From Afipia massiliensis (GTDB lineage: Bacteria; Pseudomonadota; Alphaproteobacteria; Rhizobiales; Xanthobacteraceae): DNA of 64,000 nt. Below are positions 8,118 through 16,784 of this stretch, in pieces (the first letter of the stretch is position 1; each line of letters starts with the position of its first letter). The DNA is taken from contig NZ_LBIA02000001.1 of assembly GCF_001006325.2 (NCBI RefSeq), positions 2,729,501-2,793,500 on the forward strand, given 5' to 3'. Both the position numbers and the translations under genes were made by a program. The notes below the pieces were generated by a model. That model was given only the letters and a program-made list of their open reading frames with translations. It had not been told where the DNA came from and did no database searches.

Positions 8118-9356
8118 TTATGCACCCACCGCGTTGATCGTTGTCAAAAGCGATTTGAAGTCGAAGGAGAGATCGGCAGCCTGCTCCGGCGACGGTGAAA
8201 TTCCACTGCCGATCAGTCGTCTGGCAGCCATCTGATCGCCGGCCCGATTAATGCTGTCGACCGCGCACAGCCTGTCCTGCTTGTAGTAGAACACAGAGAA
8301 CTGGCCGCTTTCCAGTGATCCACGCACTGACTGCCGGTCGAAATTGCGCGAGATTCCCACGGTCTGCAGTTTCGCGTCGTACTGATCGGACCAGAAGCGC
8401 GGCACGCTATCATAGGGGCCGGTTTTTCCGGCGATGGCCAGTCCGGCTGCCTTGGCTTGATCCTGCGCGTTCTGCACCGATTCGAGACGCAGCCAGTCCC
8501 CGGCATAGGCGTTGTAGTGATTGGCGCAGTCGCCGGCGGCAAAAATGCCGGGGTCGTCGGTCATGCCGTGGTCGTCCACCACGATTCCGTTGGTGCAGTT
8601 CAGTTGCGCGTCGCGCGCAAGCTGATCATTCGCCACGCCGCCGATTCCGACAAGAACGAGATCTGCGCGCAGGCACGCACCGCCTTGCGTTGTCACGAAT
8701 GCCGCGCGGCCGTTTTGTCCTTCGATCCCTGCGACGGTGTCGTTGAGGCGGACGTCGACGTTGTGTCTGGTGTGCAGATCGAGCAGAAATTGCGAGACGA
8801 GCGGTGAGACCGAACGTTCGAGCAGGCGCGGCGCGCTCTCGATGACGGTCACTTTCTTGCCGAGCTTGCTGGCGGACGCCGCGACCTCGAGGCCGATGAA
8901 GCCGCCGCCGATGACGACAATCTCGGCTGCATGCCGCAGCCGTTCCTTCAGGTCCGCCGCGTCACGGATCGAGCGCAGATAGCACACGCCGTCGAGGTTT
9001 GAGCCCGGAAGGGCCAGACGCCGCGCATGAGATCCGGTGCCGATGAACAGCTTATCGAAATCGAGCACCGTGTTGCCGTTGATCGAAAGCTTCCGCGCGT
9101 GCCGGTCGATCGCGTGCACGCGAGTCTCGAGAATGAGATCAATCTGCTTCAGCTTGAAAAATGCGTCGTCGCGAAGGACCAGATTGTCCTGCGTGACCTT
9201 GTCGAGCAGGAAGTCCTTGGACAGGGGAGGCCGCTGATAGGGCAGCAGATGGTCGTCGGCGACGACTGTGATGCGTTCCGCGTATCCGGAGTCGCGTGCG
9301 GACAGGGCTGCCTGAATCCCGGCATACGATGCGCCGACAACGACGAGCCCGCTCAT
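8118..9356 (-). CDS. FAD-dependent ferredoxin reductase (oxygenase electron-transfer component)
   Basis: Protein of 412 residues of the putidaredoxin-reductase type. It has an N-terminal FAD Rossmann motif (VVVGASYAGIQAAL), an NAD(P)H motif near the middle (IVVIGGGFIGLEVAASASKLG) and the FAAGDCANH segment that contacts FAD. The open frame continues upstream through the ferredoxin gene, but the ATG at 9356 gives the conserved MSGLVVVG N-terminus and overlaps the ferredoxin stop by four bases. It should pass electrons from NAD(P)H to the adjacent [2Fe-2S] ferredoxin and on to the divergent Rieske oxygenase. Confidence 0.93.
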   Translation of the reverse strand: MSGLVVVGASYAGIQAALSARDSGYAERITVVADDHLLPYQRPPLSKDFLLDKVTQDNLVLRDDAFFKLKQIDLILETRVHAIDRHARKLSINGNTVLDFDKLFIGTGSHARRLALPGSNLDGVCYLRSIRDAADLKERLRHAAEIVVIGGGFIGLEVAASASKLGKKVTVIESAPRLLERSVSPLVSQFLLDLHTRHNVDVRLNDTVAGIEGQNGRAAFVTTQGGACLRADLVLVGIGGVANDQLARDAQLNCTNGIVVDDHGMTDDPGIFAAGDCANHYNAYAGDWLRLESVQNAQDQAKAAGLAIAGKTGPYDSVPRFWSDQYDAKLQTVGISRNFDRQSVRGSLESGQFSVFYYKQDRLCAVDSINRAGDQMAARRLIGSGISPSPEQAADLSFDFKSLLTTINAVGA

Positions 9357-9679
9357 GACTGTGCCTCCGGAATGTGGACGATGAGGGATGTGATCGAGGG
9401 CGGGAGTTTCAATTGGCAGCTCAAGCGGCTGTTGGATTTGCGAGGGGCGGCAACCGAGCCGAGCAGTTCGAGTTCTTCCGGTTGCGGCGGAGCCAGCAGG
9501 CCTGAAGCGCCTTCTTCTACGTAGACGTGGCACGTCGCGCAATCGAGACAGCCGCCGCATTCCGCATCGATGCCGGAAATTCCGTTGCGGATCGCCGCGA
9601 GCATGACGCTCGTTCCGCTGTCGGCGATCTCCACGACATTCTCGGTGCCGTCGGGCTGAATAAATCTGATCTGAGCCAT
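9353..9679 (-). CDS. [2Fe-2S] ferredoxin, putidaredoxin/adrenodoxin type
   Basis: Soluble ferredoxin of 108 residues when started at the ATG at 9679. The cluster ligands are Cys41, Cys47, Cys50 and Cys88, in the pattern C-x5-C-x2-C...C, with the familiar CATCHVYV and NSRLSCQ segments; Cys44 is an extra cysteine. An upstream in-frame ATG at 9712 would add eleven residues that do not match the family. It shares a four-base overlap with the reductase gene. The family serves P450s and Rieske oxygenases; the divergent Rieske gene makes that the likely partner here, as in dicamba O-demethylase, where oxygenase, ferredoxin and reductase are separate proteins. Confidence 0.93.
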   Translation of the reverse strand: MAQIRFIQPDGTENVVEIADSGTSVMLAAIRNGISGIDAECGGCLDCATCHVYVEEGASGLLAPPQPEELELLGSVAAPRKSNSRLSCQLKLPPSITSLIVHIPEAQS

Positions 9680-9723
9680 ATCACTGCATCCGTTGTTGTG
9701 GCCTGGCAGCAAAGTTCAGTTAA

Positions 9724-9751
9724 CGAACATATGGGCGATCATCGAACATAT
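9724..9751. promoter_or_regulatory. Direct repeat CGAACATAT, candidate IclR operator
   Basis: Two perfect copies of CGAACATAT at 9724-9732 and 9743-9751, start to start 19 bases, lie 45-72 bases upstream of the ferredoxin start. Read on the minus strand, the block contains GTTCGATGATCGCCC. As I recall the PobR/PcaU operator, it is close to GTTCGATAATCGCAC, so 13 of 15 bases agree. The similarity is from memory and the functional assignment is inference. Confidence 0.5.
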
Positions 9752-9885
9752 CAAGCTGATGAGGGGTGCTTCCGGTTGTGCTGCTAAAGTAACACTTTCG
9801 CATTTGCAGCATAAATAGGCGCTCGCGGCCTTCAAATTGCGCTTGCACGATTTCCAGTTTGGAGTCAGTCTAACAGATATCGCAC

Positions 9886-9906
9886 ATATGTTCGTACATC
9901 GAACAT
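9886..9906. promoter_or_regulatory. Palindrome ATGTTCG-N5-CGAACAT, candidate operator
   Basis: Perfect inverted repeat with seven-base arms at 9888-9894 and 9900-9906 around TACAT, preceded by AT so that the left half reads ATATGTTCG, identical to the repeat at 9724-9751 on the other strand. It lies about 235 bases before the Rieske oxygenase start. The shared half-site in two places on either side of a divergent promoter region is what a common regulator would need. IclR-type binding is inferred, not shown. Confidence 0.5.
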
Positions 9907-10140
9907 TGATCTAAGGCAAACGAACGCGATGCGAACGTCCGAACTGACAAGGCGCGGAGCAACCGCGGCAGATGTGCAGGAAGTTGCCGTATGCGGCGAT
10001 TTTGCTTCTGCCGGGCCTCGCGTGTTGCGGCGGAAAGGTTTTCAATCGCCGAAGCATCTCGGCGAACCGAGACTTCGACTGGTCAGCGCCAGCGATGATT
10101 TCGGCAATAATCCTCTCGGGACTGGAAGGACGAAACAGCC

Positions 10141-11499
10141 ATGATGAGCCAAGAGCAAAACGATCTGATCACCCGCACCGGTCCAGCCGATCCCGCCGGG
10201 AAACTGATGCGGATGTACTGGCAGCCCGCGGCGCTGGTTGACGAACTCGAAGGCCCGCGGCCGATCAGAGCGGTCAAGTTGCTCGGGGAAAACTTCGTCC
10301 TGTTTCGCGACGAGCAGGGCCGCTATGGCTTGATGGATCGCGATTGCCCGCATCGCGGCGCGGACCTCGCCTTTGGGCGGCTTGAAAACGGCGGCTTGCG
10401 CTGCGCCTTCCATGGCTGGCTGTTCGACGTCCAGGGCAACTGTCTCGAAACGCCGGCCGAGCCGGTCGGCTCGTCGCTGTGCAAGAACATCAAGCAGCGC
10501 GCCTATCCCGTCGTTGAGAAGGGCGGCATCCTGTGGGCCTATCTGGGCGAGGGCGAGCCACCTGCGTTTCCCGAAATTGACTGCTTTGTCGCGCCCGATG
10601 CTTACACCTTCGCGTTCAAGGGTCTGATCGACTGCAACTGGCTTCAGGCGCTTGAAGTCGGCATCGATCCGGCGCACGCCTCGTTCCTGCACCGGTTCTT
10701 CGAGGATGAAGATCTGGAAAAATCCTACGGCAAGCAGTTCCGCGGCGCGTCGGCTGGCAGCGATATGCCGATGACAAAAATTCTGCGCGAATACGATCGT
10801 CCGATCATCAATGTCGAGAAGACAGAGTATGGCCTGCGTCTGGTGGCGTTGCGCCAGATCGATGACGAACTCACTCACGTGCGCGTGACCAACCAGTTGT
10901 TCCCGCACGGCTTCGTCATTCCGATGAGCCAGGAAATGACGATCACGCAATGGCATGTGCCGGTCGATGACACCCATTGCTACTGGTATGCGATCTTCAC
11001 CAGCTACACCAAGCCGGTCGACAAGAAAAAGATGCGCGAGCAGCGGCTCGAACTCTATGAACTGCCGGACTACGTATCACGGCGCAACAAGACTAACGAC
11101 TACGGCTTCGATCCGCACGAGCAGGCGACCGAGACCTATACCGGCATGGGTCTGGACATCAACGTCCACGACCAGTGGGCGGTGGAATCGATGGGCGCGA
11201 TCCAGAACCGCACGCGCGAACACCTCGGGCAGTCGGACAAGGGGATCGTGCAGTATCGCCGGCTGCTGCGTCAGGAAATCGAGAAGGCGGTAGCCGGTGG
11301 CAAACCGCTGCTGTTCCTCGATGAAGCGCATGCGCGCAGCATCCAGGGGCCAGCAACGATGGACGGCATCGGGCCGACGCGCGGCTGGGAAATCTACTGG
11401 ATGGAAGTCGATGTGAAGCGGCGGCGCGGTGCACCGTGGGCTGCTCCGATCCCAACTGAAATCGCCGCGAAGGTGCCGCATCTCACTGCGGCCGAATAA
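10141..11499 (+). CDS. Rieske non-heme iron oxygenase, catalytic alpha subunit (phthalate/chlorobenzoate-dioxygenase-like)
   Basis: Protein of 452 residues. The Rieske centre ligands are Cys69-x-His71 and Cys88-x2-His91 (CPHRGADLA, CAFHGWLFD). The mononuclear iron site D176-x2-H179-x4-H184 (DPAHASFLHR) follows. Length and the NWLQALE-DPAHASFLH pattern match the phthalate 4,5-dioxygenase / 3-chlorobenzoate 3,4-dioxygenase / O-demethylase group, which has no beta subunit, and none is encoded here. A second ATG at 10144 is possible. Electron donors are encoded divergently. The next gene is a gamma-glutamylation enzyme and pcaHG lies downstream in the same direction, which suggests dioxygenation of an aromatic carboxylate to protocatechuate. 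An O-demethylase role is the main alternative. Confidence 0.93.
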   Translation: MMSQEQNDLITRTGPADPAGKLMRMYWQPAALVDELEGPRPIRAVKLLGENFVLFRDEQGRYGLMDRDCPHRGADLAFGRLENGGLRCAFHGWLFDVQGNCLETPAEPVGSSLCKNIKQRAYPVVEKGGILWAYLGEGEPPAFPEIDCFVAPDAYTFAFKGLIDCNWLQALEVGIDPAHASFLHRFFEDEDLEKSYGKQFRGASAGSDMPMTKILREYDRPIINVEKTEYGLRLVALRQIDDELTHVRVTNQLFPHGFVIPMSQEMTITQWHVPVDDTHCYWYAIFTSYTKPVDKKKMREQRLELYELPDYVSRRNKTNDYGFDPHEQATETYTGMGLDINVHDQWAVESMGAIQNRTREHLGQSDKGIVQYRRLLRQEIEKAVAGGKPLLFLDEAHARSIQGPATMDGIGPTRGWEIYWMEVDVKRRRGAPWAAPIPTEIAAKVPHLTAAE

Positions 11500-11513
11500 G
11501 GTCTGCTGAGCCA

Positions 11514-12971
11514 ATGTCAGGGAAAGCAACGTCATTGAGCTTTGTCGCACGGCATCGTCTTTGGTCGGAGGAGCAGAACGAAGCGGCAGTCCGGCTTCGG
11601 CGCATTGTCGAAGAAAAGGGACTGGATACGATTCGTCTGTCGTTTCCCGACCAGCATGGGATTCTGCGCGGCAAGACGCTGGTTGCCAGCGAAGCGCTGC
11701 GCATCCTCGAAAACGGCTGCTCGATCACGACCACGATGCTGGCGAAAGACACCTCGCATCGCACAGTATTTCCGGTGTTCACCGCCGGCGGCGGCTTCGG
11801 GATGAAGGAAATGCAGGGCGCGGCTGACGTCCTGATGATTCCCGATCCGACAACATTCCGGGTTCTGCCCTGGGCGCCCACCACGGGCTGGGTCCTGTGC
11901 GACGTTCATTTCGCCGACGGCCGTCCGGTGCCGTTCGCGACACGGGGATTGTACAAGTCCGTTCTGAACAAGCTGTCCGCGCGCGGCTATGATTTCGTAG
12001 CCGGGCTTGAGGTCGAGTTTCATGTCTTCAAGGTCAACGATCCGAAGATGCAGCCCGGCGATGCCGGACAACCTGGCGAGCCGCCGGAAGTCAGTCTTCT
12101 GTCCCACGGCTACCAGTATCTGACCGAGCAACGCTACGACCAGATGGAGCCGGTGCTCGAGCTGATCCGACGCGATGTCGTCGCGCTCGGTCTGCCGTTG
12201 CGATCGATCGAGGTCGAATTCGGTCCGAGTCAGTGCGAGTTCACCTTCGCGCCCACCGTCGGGCTGGATCCCGCCGACACCATGGTGCTGTTTCGAAGCG
12301 CCGTGAAGCAGATCTGCCATCGCCACGGCTATCATGCGACCTTCATGTGCCGTCCGCGCATTCCCAACGTTGTTTCGTCGGGCTGGCATTTGCACCAGTC
12401 GCTGGTCTCGAAATCTGACGGCCGCAATGCCTTCATGTCCGATGCCGACGGGGAATTCCTGTCGGATTTCGGCAAGGGATATCTCGGCGGATTGCTCGAC
12501 CATGCCCGCGCGGCGACCGTGTTCACGACGCCGACGATCAACGGCTACAAGCGTTACCGGTCCTATTCGCTGGCTCCGGATCGCGCGATCTGGGGCCGGG
12601 ACAACCGGGGCGTCATGATCCGCGTTCTGGGCGGTCCGAAAGACCCAGCCACGCGGTTCGAGAACCGCGTTGGCGAGCCCGCGGCCAACCCGTATCTGTA
12701 TATGGCGTCGCAAATCCTGTCGGGGCTGGATGGCGTGGATCGCTCCATTGACCCCGGGCCGTCCGCGGATACACCTTACGAGACCAAGGCCAGTCTGCTG
12801 CCGAAGTCGCTGCGCGAGGCTGTTTTCGCGTTGAACGACGATCCATTCTTCAGGAACGCAATGGGCGCCGAACTGGTAGACTACTACGTGCACATCAAGA
12901 ACGCCGAGATCGAGCGCTTTCAGGCCGAAGTCACCGAATGGGAGCAGCGCGAGTATTTCGAGATGTTTTGA
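11514..12971 (+). CDS. Glutamine-synthetase-like gamma-glutamylamide synthetase
   Basis: GS-fold ligase of 485 residues with the active site apparently intact. It has GLEVEFHVF (Glu166, Glu168), EVEFGPSQCEF (Glu235, Glu242), GWHLHQS (His292) and ENRVGEPAANPYLYMA (Glu383, Arg385). It is divergent from housekeeping GlnA in the substrate loops and lacks the usual N-terminal beta-grasp sequence similarity. Such enzymes join the gamma-carboxyl of glutamate to an amine using ATP; AtdA1/TdnQ do this to aniline before dioxygenation. The gene starts 14 bases after the Rieske oxygenase stop, so the two are almost certainly co-expressed. I infer an aromatic amine substrate, but polyamine or alkylamine glutamylation cannot be excluded. 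Confidence 0.9.
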   Translation: MSGKATSLSFVARHRLWSEEQNEAAVRLRRIVEEKGLDTIRLSFPDQHGILRGKTLVASEALRILENGCSITTTMLAKDTSHRTVFPVFTAGGGFGMKEMQGAADVLMIPDPTTFRVLPWAPTTGWVLCDVHFADGRPVPFATRGLYKSVLNKLSARGYDFVAGLEVEFHVFKVNDPKMQPGDAGQPGEPPEVSLLSHGYQYLTEQRYDQMEPVLELIRRDVVALGLPLRSIEVEFGPSQCEFTFAPTVGLDPADTMVLFRSAVKQICHRHGYHATFMCRPRIPNVVSSGWHLHQSLVSKSDGRNAFMSDADGEFLSDFGKGYLGGLLDHARAATVFTTPTINGYKRYRSYSLAPDRAIWGRDNRGVMIRVLGGPKDPATRFENRVGEPAANPYLYMASQILSGLDGVDRSIDPGPSADTPYETKASLLPKSLREAVFALNDDPFFRNAMGAELVDYYVHIKNAEIERFQAEVTEWEQREYFEMF

Positions 12972-13031
12972 TGCGGCGCGCCGTACAGGCTTGACGTAAA
13001 CTAAATCAAATAGCAGGAGCAGGGGACGAAT

Positions 13032-14207
13032 ATGAAAAAGACAGTGAACTACGCGTGTGTGCTGGCAGTCGCCGGACTGATGTCAGGCGCGGCCCAGGCC
13101 GACACCATCAAGGTGGGCGTCATCGGCACCATGTCCGGGCCGTATGCGCTGTTCGGCCAGAACTTCAAGGCGGGTATCGAGGCCTGGGTGGCGGAGCACG
13201 GCTCCAAGGTCGCGGGCCACGACGTTGAGTTCATCTACCGCGACGAGGAATCGCCGAACCCGGCGAAGTCCAAGGCGCTGGCGCAGGAACTTCTGGTCAA
13301 GGACAAGGTGCAGTACCTTGCTGGCGTCTATTTCACCCCCAACGCATTGGCGGTAGCGCCGCTGCTCGAAGAATCGAAGACGCCGCTGGTCGTGTTCAAC
13401 GCGGCGACGTCCGCGATCGTCGAGAAGAGTCCGTTCATCGTCCGTACCTCCTTTACGATGTGGCAGAACACCGTGCCTGCCGCGAAAGTCGCAAAGGCGA
13501 AGGGCGCCAAGAAGGTGGTCATTGCCGTCACCGACTACGGTCCCGGCGTCGACGCGGAAGCAGCTTTCAAGAAAACGTTCGAGGCTGACGGCGGAACGAT
13601 CGTCGAAGCCATTCGGATGCCGATCGCGACCACCGACTTCAGCCCGATCATGCAGCGGATCAAGAGCTCGGGCGCCGACACGATCTTCACCTTCCTACCC
13701 GCGGGGCCCCCGACCCTTGGATTTGTGAAGGGCTATATCGACAACGGTCTGAAGTCCGGCGGCATCAAGCTGATCTCGCTGGGAGACGTGCTGACCGAAC
13801 CAGATCTGCCGAATCTTGGCGACAGCAGCATCGGTTTCTTGTCCACCTACCACTATGCGGTCTCGCACGACTCGCCCGAGAATAAGGCTTTCCTCGCGCG
13901 GCTCGCCAAGGTCGGCATCACGCTCGACAACGTCACGATGACGTCGGTAGCCGCCTACGATGGCGCGCGCGTGATCTACAAGATGATCGAGGCCACCAAT
14001 GGCAAGCGCGATCCGGAAAAGGCCGTCGCCGCGGTCAAGGGCATGAAGTGGGTTAGCCCACGTGGCCCGGTGTCGATCGATCCCACGACGCGTCACATCA
14101 CGCAGAACGTTTATCTGCGCGAAGTGGCAAAGGAGAACGGCAAGCTCATCAACAAGGAGCTTCAAACGTTTGAAGCACAGCCTGATTGGGCGCTGGTCAA
14201 GAACTAA
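13032..14207 (+). CDS. Periplasmic substrate-binding protein, LivK/HAAT family
   Basis: Type I periplasmic binding protein of 391 residues. The N-terminus MKKTVNYACVLAVAGLMSGAAQA is a Sec signal peptide with an AQA cleavage site, after which DTIKVGVIGTMSGPYA starts the mature domain. The family includes branched-chain amino acid binders and many aromatic-acid binders. It is followed by a terminator-like hairpin, which would give higher expression of this soluble component than of the membrane genes downstream. Its transporter partners are the LivHMGF-type genes at 15917-19241. The context suggests an aromatic acid ligand. Confidence 0.92.
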   Translation: MKKTVNYACVLAVAGLMSGAAQADTIKVGVIGTMSGPYALFGQNFKAGIEAWVAEHGSKVAGHDVEFIYRDEESPNPAKSKALAQELLVKDKVQYLAGVYFTPNALAVAPLLEESKTPLVVFNAATSAIVEKSPFIVRTSFTMWQNTVPAAKVAKAKGAKKVVIAVTDYGPGVDAEAAFKKTFEADGGTIVEAIRMPIATTDFSPIMQRIKSSGADTIFTFLPAGPPTLGFVKGYIDNGLKSGGIKLISLGDVLTEPDLPNLGDSSIGFLSTYHYAVSHDSPENKAFLARLAKVGITLDNVTMTSVAAYDGARVIYKMIEATNGKRDPEKAVAAVKGMKWVSPRGPVSIDPTTRHITQNVYLREVAKENGKLINKELQTFEAQPDWALVKN

Positions 14208-14227
14208 GCCACCTATCCGCCACACTG

Positions 14228-14260
14228 AGATTGGCGCGGGTTCGCTCGCGCCGATCTTTT
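14228..14260 (+). terminator. Hairpin with T run after the binding-protein gene
   Basis: Stem AGATTGGCGCG (14228-14238) pairs with CGCGCCGATCT (14247-14257), with one U-G wobble, and is followed by TTTT. It lies 21 bases after the binding protein stop and 26 bases before the amidohydrolase start. It could act as a partial terminator or mRNA stabiliser inside the operon, keeping the binding protein in excess. Confidence 0.6.
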
Positions 14261-14285
14261 ACGACCGGACAGACCGAACCGAGCC

Positions 14286-15917
14286 ATGCTGCACAGCCCG
14301 GACTCCATCCGATACATCAATGCGCGGATCTACCGGTCCGCGGATGATATCCGTCCGGCTCGTTCGCTCGTGACGCGAAAGGGCGTCATTGATTGGGTCG
14401 GCGATGACGAGGATGCGCCGGACGCTGCACGTGTCATCGACATGCAGGGCGCGACGATTATCCCCGGCCTGACGGACGCACATGTTCATCTGTTTGCCAT
14501 TGCCAACGAGCGGCAGCAGATCCAGTTGAATGGACCGGGCGTCCGCACGGTTGCGGATATCCTGCGTCACCTGTCGGTGGCTGCGAGGGCAAGCCCGCCC
14601 GCGCAATGGATCAGGGCGGTCGGTTTCGACGAGAACAATCTCGCCGAACACCGTTATCCGACGCGGGACGAAATCGACGCCGCGGCTCCTGACCATCCTG
14701 TCATTATTCGCCGCTTTTGCGGGCACACCGCGATCCTCAACAGCGCCGCTCTGAAGTTGCTTCAGATCGGTGAGGGGGTCTCCGACCCACCGAGCGGGTC
14801 GTTCGGACGTGATAAGCGCGGACGGCTGGATGGTAGCGCCAAGGAAAGTGCTGCGGAGAACGTCTTCCGGGCGATCCCGGCGGTTGATCTGGCTGCAATG
14901 GCTGCTTCATTGCGCGAGACAATCGAAGACAGCATCCGCATGGGCCTGACCGCGGCGGTGGAAGCTGCTGTTGGTTTCACCAGCGGCTTCGATGATGAGT
15001 TCATGGTATGGAATTTGCTCCGTCAGGACATGGCGTTCTCGCCGATCCGCCTTGGGTTCATGTATCAGCTTGATCCGAAAGATGCCGCCGCGCGTGGCTT
15101 TACGCCCCGCCGTGATCCCGACTGGCAGGCGATGACGCTGAAGTTTTTCGCCGACGGCATCGTCGGCGCGCGCACCGCGGCGGTGACAAAGCCGTTTGCG
15201 GATACCAAGTCGCACGGGTTCTTCATGCGGGCTGAGGACGATCTCGAACGCGTGATCGTTGAAGCGCATCTCGGCGGCTGGCAAACGGCGACCCATTGCG
15301 TCGGGGATCGCGCGTCCGCGCGCATCATCACGGCATTCGAGAAGGCTGAAAGAGCGTTGCCGGGACAAAAGCCGCGCCATCGCATCGAGCATTATTTCTG
15401 CCCGCCGGAGGGCGGTCTTGCGCGCATGAAGGCGCTCGACGCCCTGATCGTCACGCAGCCGAGTTTCCTGGCGCGGATGCGCCGTTCGATCTTGGAGGCG
15501 TTCGGACCGGATGCCCACAGCAAGTACCCCGCACGTTCGGTGATCGACGCGGGCGTGACCTACGTCGGCAGTTCCGATGCGCCGACCGGGCATGTGTCGC
15601 CGTGGGTCGGGATGGCGAATGCGGTGGATCGCGGGGCATCGCTGGGCGCGCCGATCGGTGCGGATGAAGCGCTGACCCGCCGTCAGGCCGTCGGCAGTTA
15701 TGTCCACGGCGGTGCCTTCGCGATGAAGCAGGAAGAGTGGCGCGGAATGCTCGCGCCGGGAATGGCGGCAGACTTTATCGCCATCGATCGCGACCCGTTC
15801 GACGCGTCCACCGATTTGGCTGCAACCGAGGTGCTGATGACGGTGCTTCGCGGTGCCGTGCGTCATGATGCGCTGTCGGCGGCTCAGCCAGCGAAGATAA
15901 CGGCAGAGGTTCACTGA
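14286..15917 (+). CDS. Metal-dependent amidohydrolase, YtcJ-like (amidohydrolase 3) family
   Basis: Protein of 543 residues with the TIM-barrel amidohydrolase signature. It has GLTDAHVHLFAIA (His66, His68), THCVGDRASAR, RIEHYFCPPEGG and SSDAPTGHVSPW, which supply metal ligands and the catalytic aspartate. The long insertion and C-terminal FIAIDRDPFDA are typical of YtcJ-type enzymes of mostly unknown substrate. It overlaps the downstream permease start by one base, so an enzyme gene is embedded between the binding protein and the permeases of the transporter. It may hydrolyse an imported amide, or clear a gamma-glutamyl amide as the AtdA2 amidotransferase-like protein does in aniline pathways; both are inferences. 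Confidence 0.88.
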   Translation: MLHSPDSIRYINARIYRSADDIRPARSLVTRKGVIDWVGDDEDAPDAARVIDMQGATIIPGLTDAHVHLFAIANERQQIQLNGPGVRTVADILRHLSVAARASPPAQWIRAVGFDENNLAEHRYPTRDEIDAAAPDHPVIIRRFCGHTAILNSAALKLLQIGEGVSDPPSGSFGRDKRGRLDGSAKESAAENVFRAIPAVDLAAMAASLRETIEDSIRMGLTAAVEAAVGFTSGFDDEFMVWNLLRQDMAFSPIRLGFMYQLDPKDAAARGFTPRRDPDWQAMTLKFFADGIVGARTAAVTKPFADTKSHGFFMRAEDDLERVIVEAHLGGWQTATHCVGDRASARIITAFEKAERALPGQKPRHRIEHYFCPPEGGLARMKALDALIVTQPSFLARMRRSILEAFGPDAHSKYPARSVIDAGVTYVGSSDAPTGHVSPWVGMANAVDRGASLGAPIGADEALTRRQAVGSYVHGGAFAMKQEEWRGMLAPGMAADFIAIDRDPFDASTDLAATEVLMTVLRGAVRHDALSAAQPAKITAEVH

Positions 15918-16783
15918 TGCTGACCGCGCTGAGCATTCTGCTGGACGCAATTTCCTACGGGATGGTGCTGTTCACGATTTCCATCGGCCTGTCGATCATG
16001 ATGGGGCTGATGCGCGTTGTGAACCTCGCCCATGGCGCGTTCGCCATGATCGGCGGCTATCTCGCGTCCTATGCGCTGAAGACGCTCGGCGTCAGTTACC
16101 CGATTGCCATTATAATGGCGGTGGTGGGAACGATCATCATCTCGATCCCGTTCGAAGTCCTGCTGTACCGGCGCATCTACCGCCACTCCGATGCGCTGAC
16201 CCAGCTTCTGCTCACGATCGGCATCACATTCGTCATCATCGGTTTGGCGAATTTCACGCTCGGCCCAACTTCGAAACCGATCCCGTTGCCGGCCGCACTC
16301 AGCGGCCCGTTCGATCTCGGCTTCCGCATGATCGCGACGCATCGGCTGCTGGTGATCGCCTGCGGGCTTGTGACCGCGCTGGCGTTATGGCTGCTGATCG
16401 ACAAGACGGAGTTCGGCGTGCGCATGCGCGCGGCCGTCGACAACGGCGACATGGCGGAGTCACTCGGTATCCGCACGCAGTGGATCTATTCGGCGACGTT
16501 CGCTCTGGCGGTGGGTCTGGCGGCATTCGGCGGTGTGCTCGGCGCGGAGATGCTGCCGATCGAACCGTTCTATGCGCTGCGCTACATGGTGACGTTTCTG
16601 GTCGTTGTGTCGGTGGGGGGCGCCGGGTCAATCCTGGGCGCGCTGTCGGCGTCGCTGTTTCTGGGGCTTGCAGACACGACGGGAAAATATCTGGCGCCGG
16701 AGTTCGGCGAGTTTTTCTTCTATCTCGCGGTGATCCTGACTGTGTTCCTGTTTCCGCGCGGACTTCTGGGGCGGGCACACTGA
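15917..16783 (+). CDS. LivH-type ABC transporter permease
   Basis: Inner-membrane permease of 288 residues with many hydrophobic segments and the hallmark RVVNLAHGAFAMIGGY near residues 34-49. It ends with FLFPRGLLGRAH. The start overlaps the amidohydrolase stop by one base and the stop is one base before the LivM-type gene. It forms the channel with that protein, driven by the two ATPases that follow. The operon setting with a Rieske oxygenase and pcaHG points to import of an aromatic carboxylate or its amide. Confidence 0.93.
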   Translation: MLTALSILLDAISYGMVLFTISIGLSIMMGLMRVVNLAHGAFAMIGGYLASYALKTLGVSYPIAIIMAVVGTIIISIPFEVLLYRRIYRHSDALTQLLLTIGITFVIIGLANFTLGPTSKPIPLPAALSGPFDLGFRMIATHRLLVIACGLVTALALWLLIDKTEFGVRMRAAVDNGDMAESLGIRTQWIYSATFALAVGLAAFGGVLGAEMLPIEPFYALRYMVTFLVVVSVGGAGSILGALSASLFLGLADTTGKYLAPEFGEFFFYLAVILTVFLFPRGLLGRAH

Positions 16784-16784
16784 G

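Larger units (their letters stand above)
9680..10140. other. Divergent intergenic control region between ferredoxin and Rieske operons
   Basis: This 461-base region holds no convincing gene. Small open frames inside it lack coding character and family resemblance. It is locally AT-richer around 9780-9910 than the flanking genes. It contains direct and inverted copies of ATGTTCG/CGAACAT, listed separately, and three CGAAC copies at 9921-9944. Both flanking operons must start here, so it is the natural place for shared regulation, most simply by the IclR protein encoded in the leftward operon. Confidence 0.7.

Noticed and set aside
9929-10144. Small plus-strand frame in the ferredoxin/Rieske intergenic region
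   Set aside because: No ribosome binding site, no family resemblance, and it overlaps the presumed control region of the Rieske operon.
11532-12893. Minus-strand open frame of 453 codons opposite the GS-like gene
   Set aside because: The plus-strand GS-like gene has intact catalytic motifs; the antisense frame has none.
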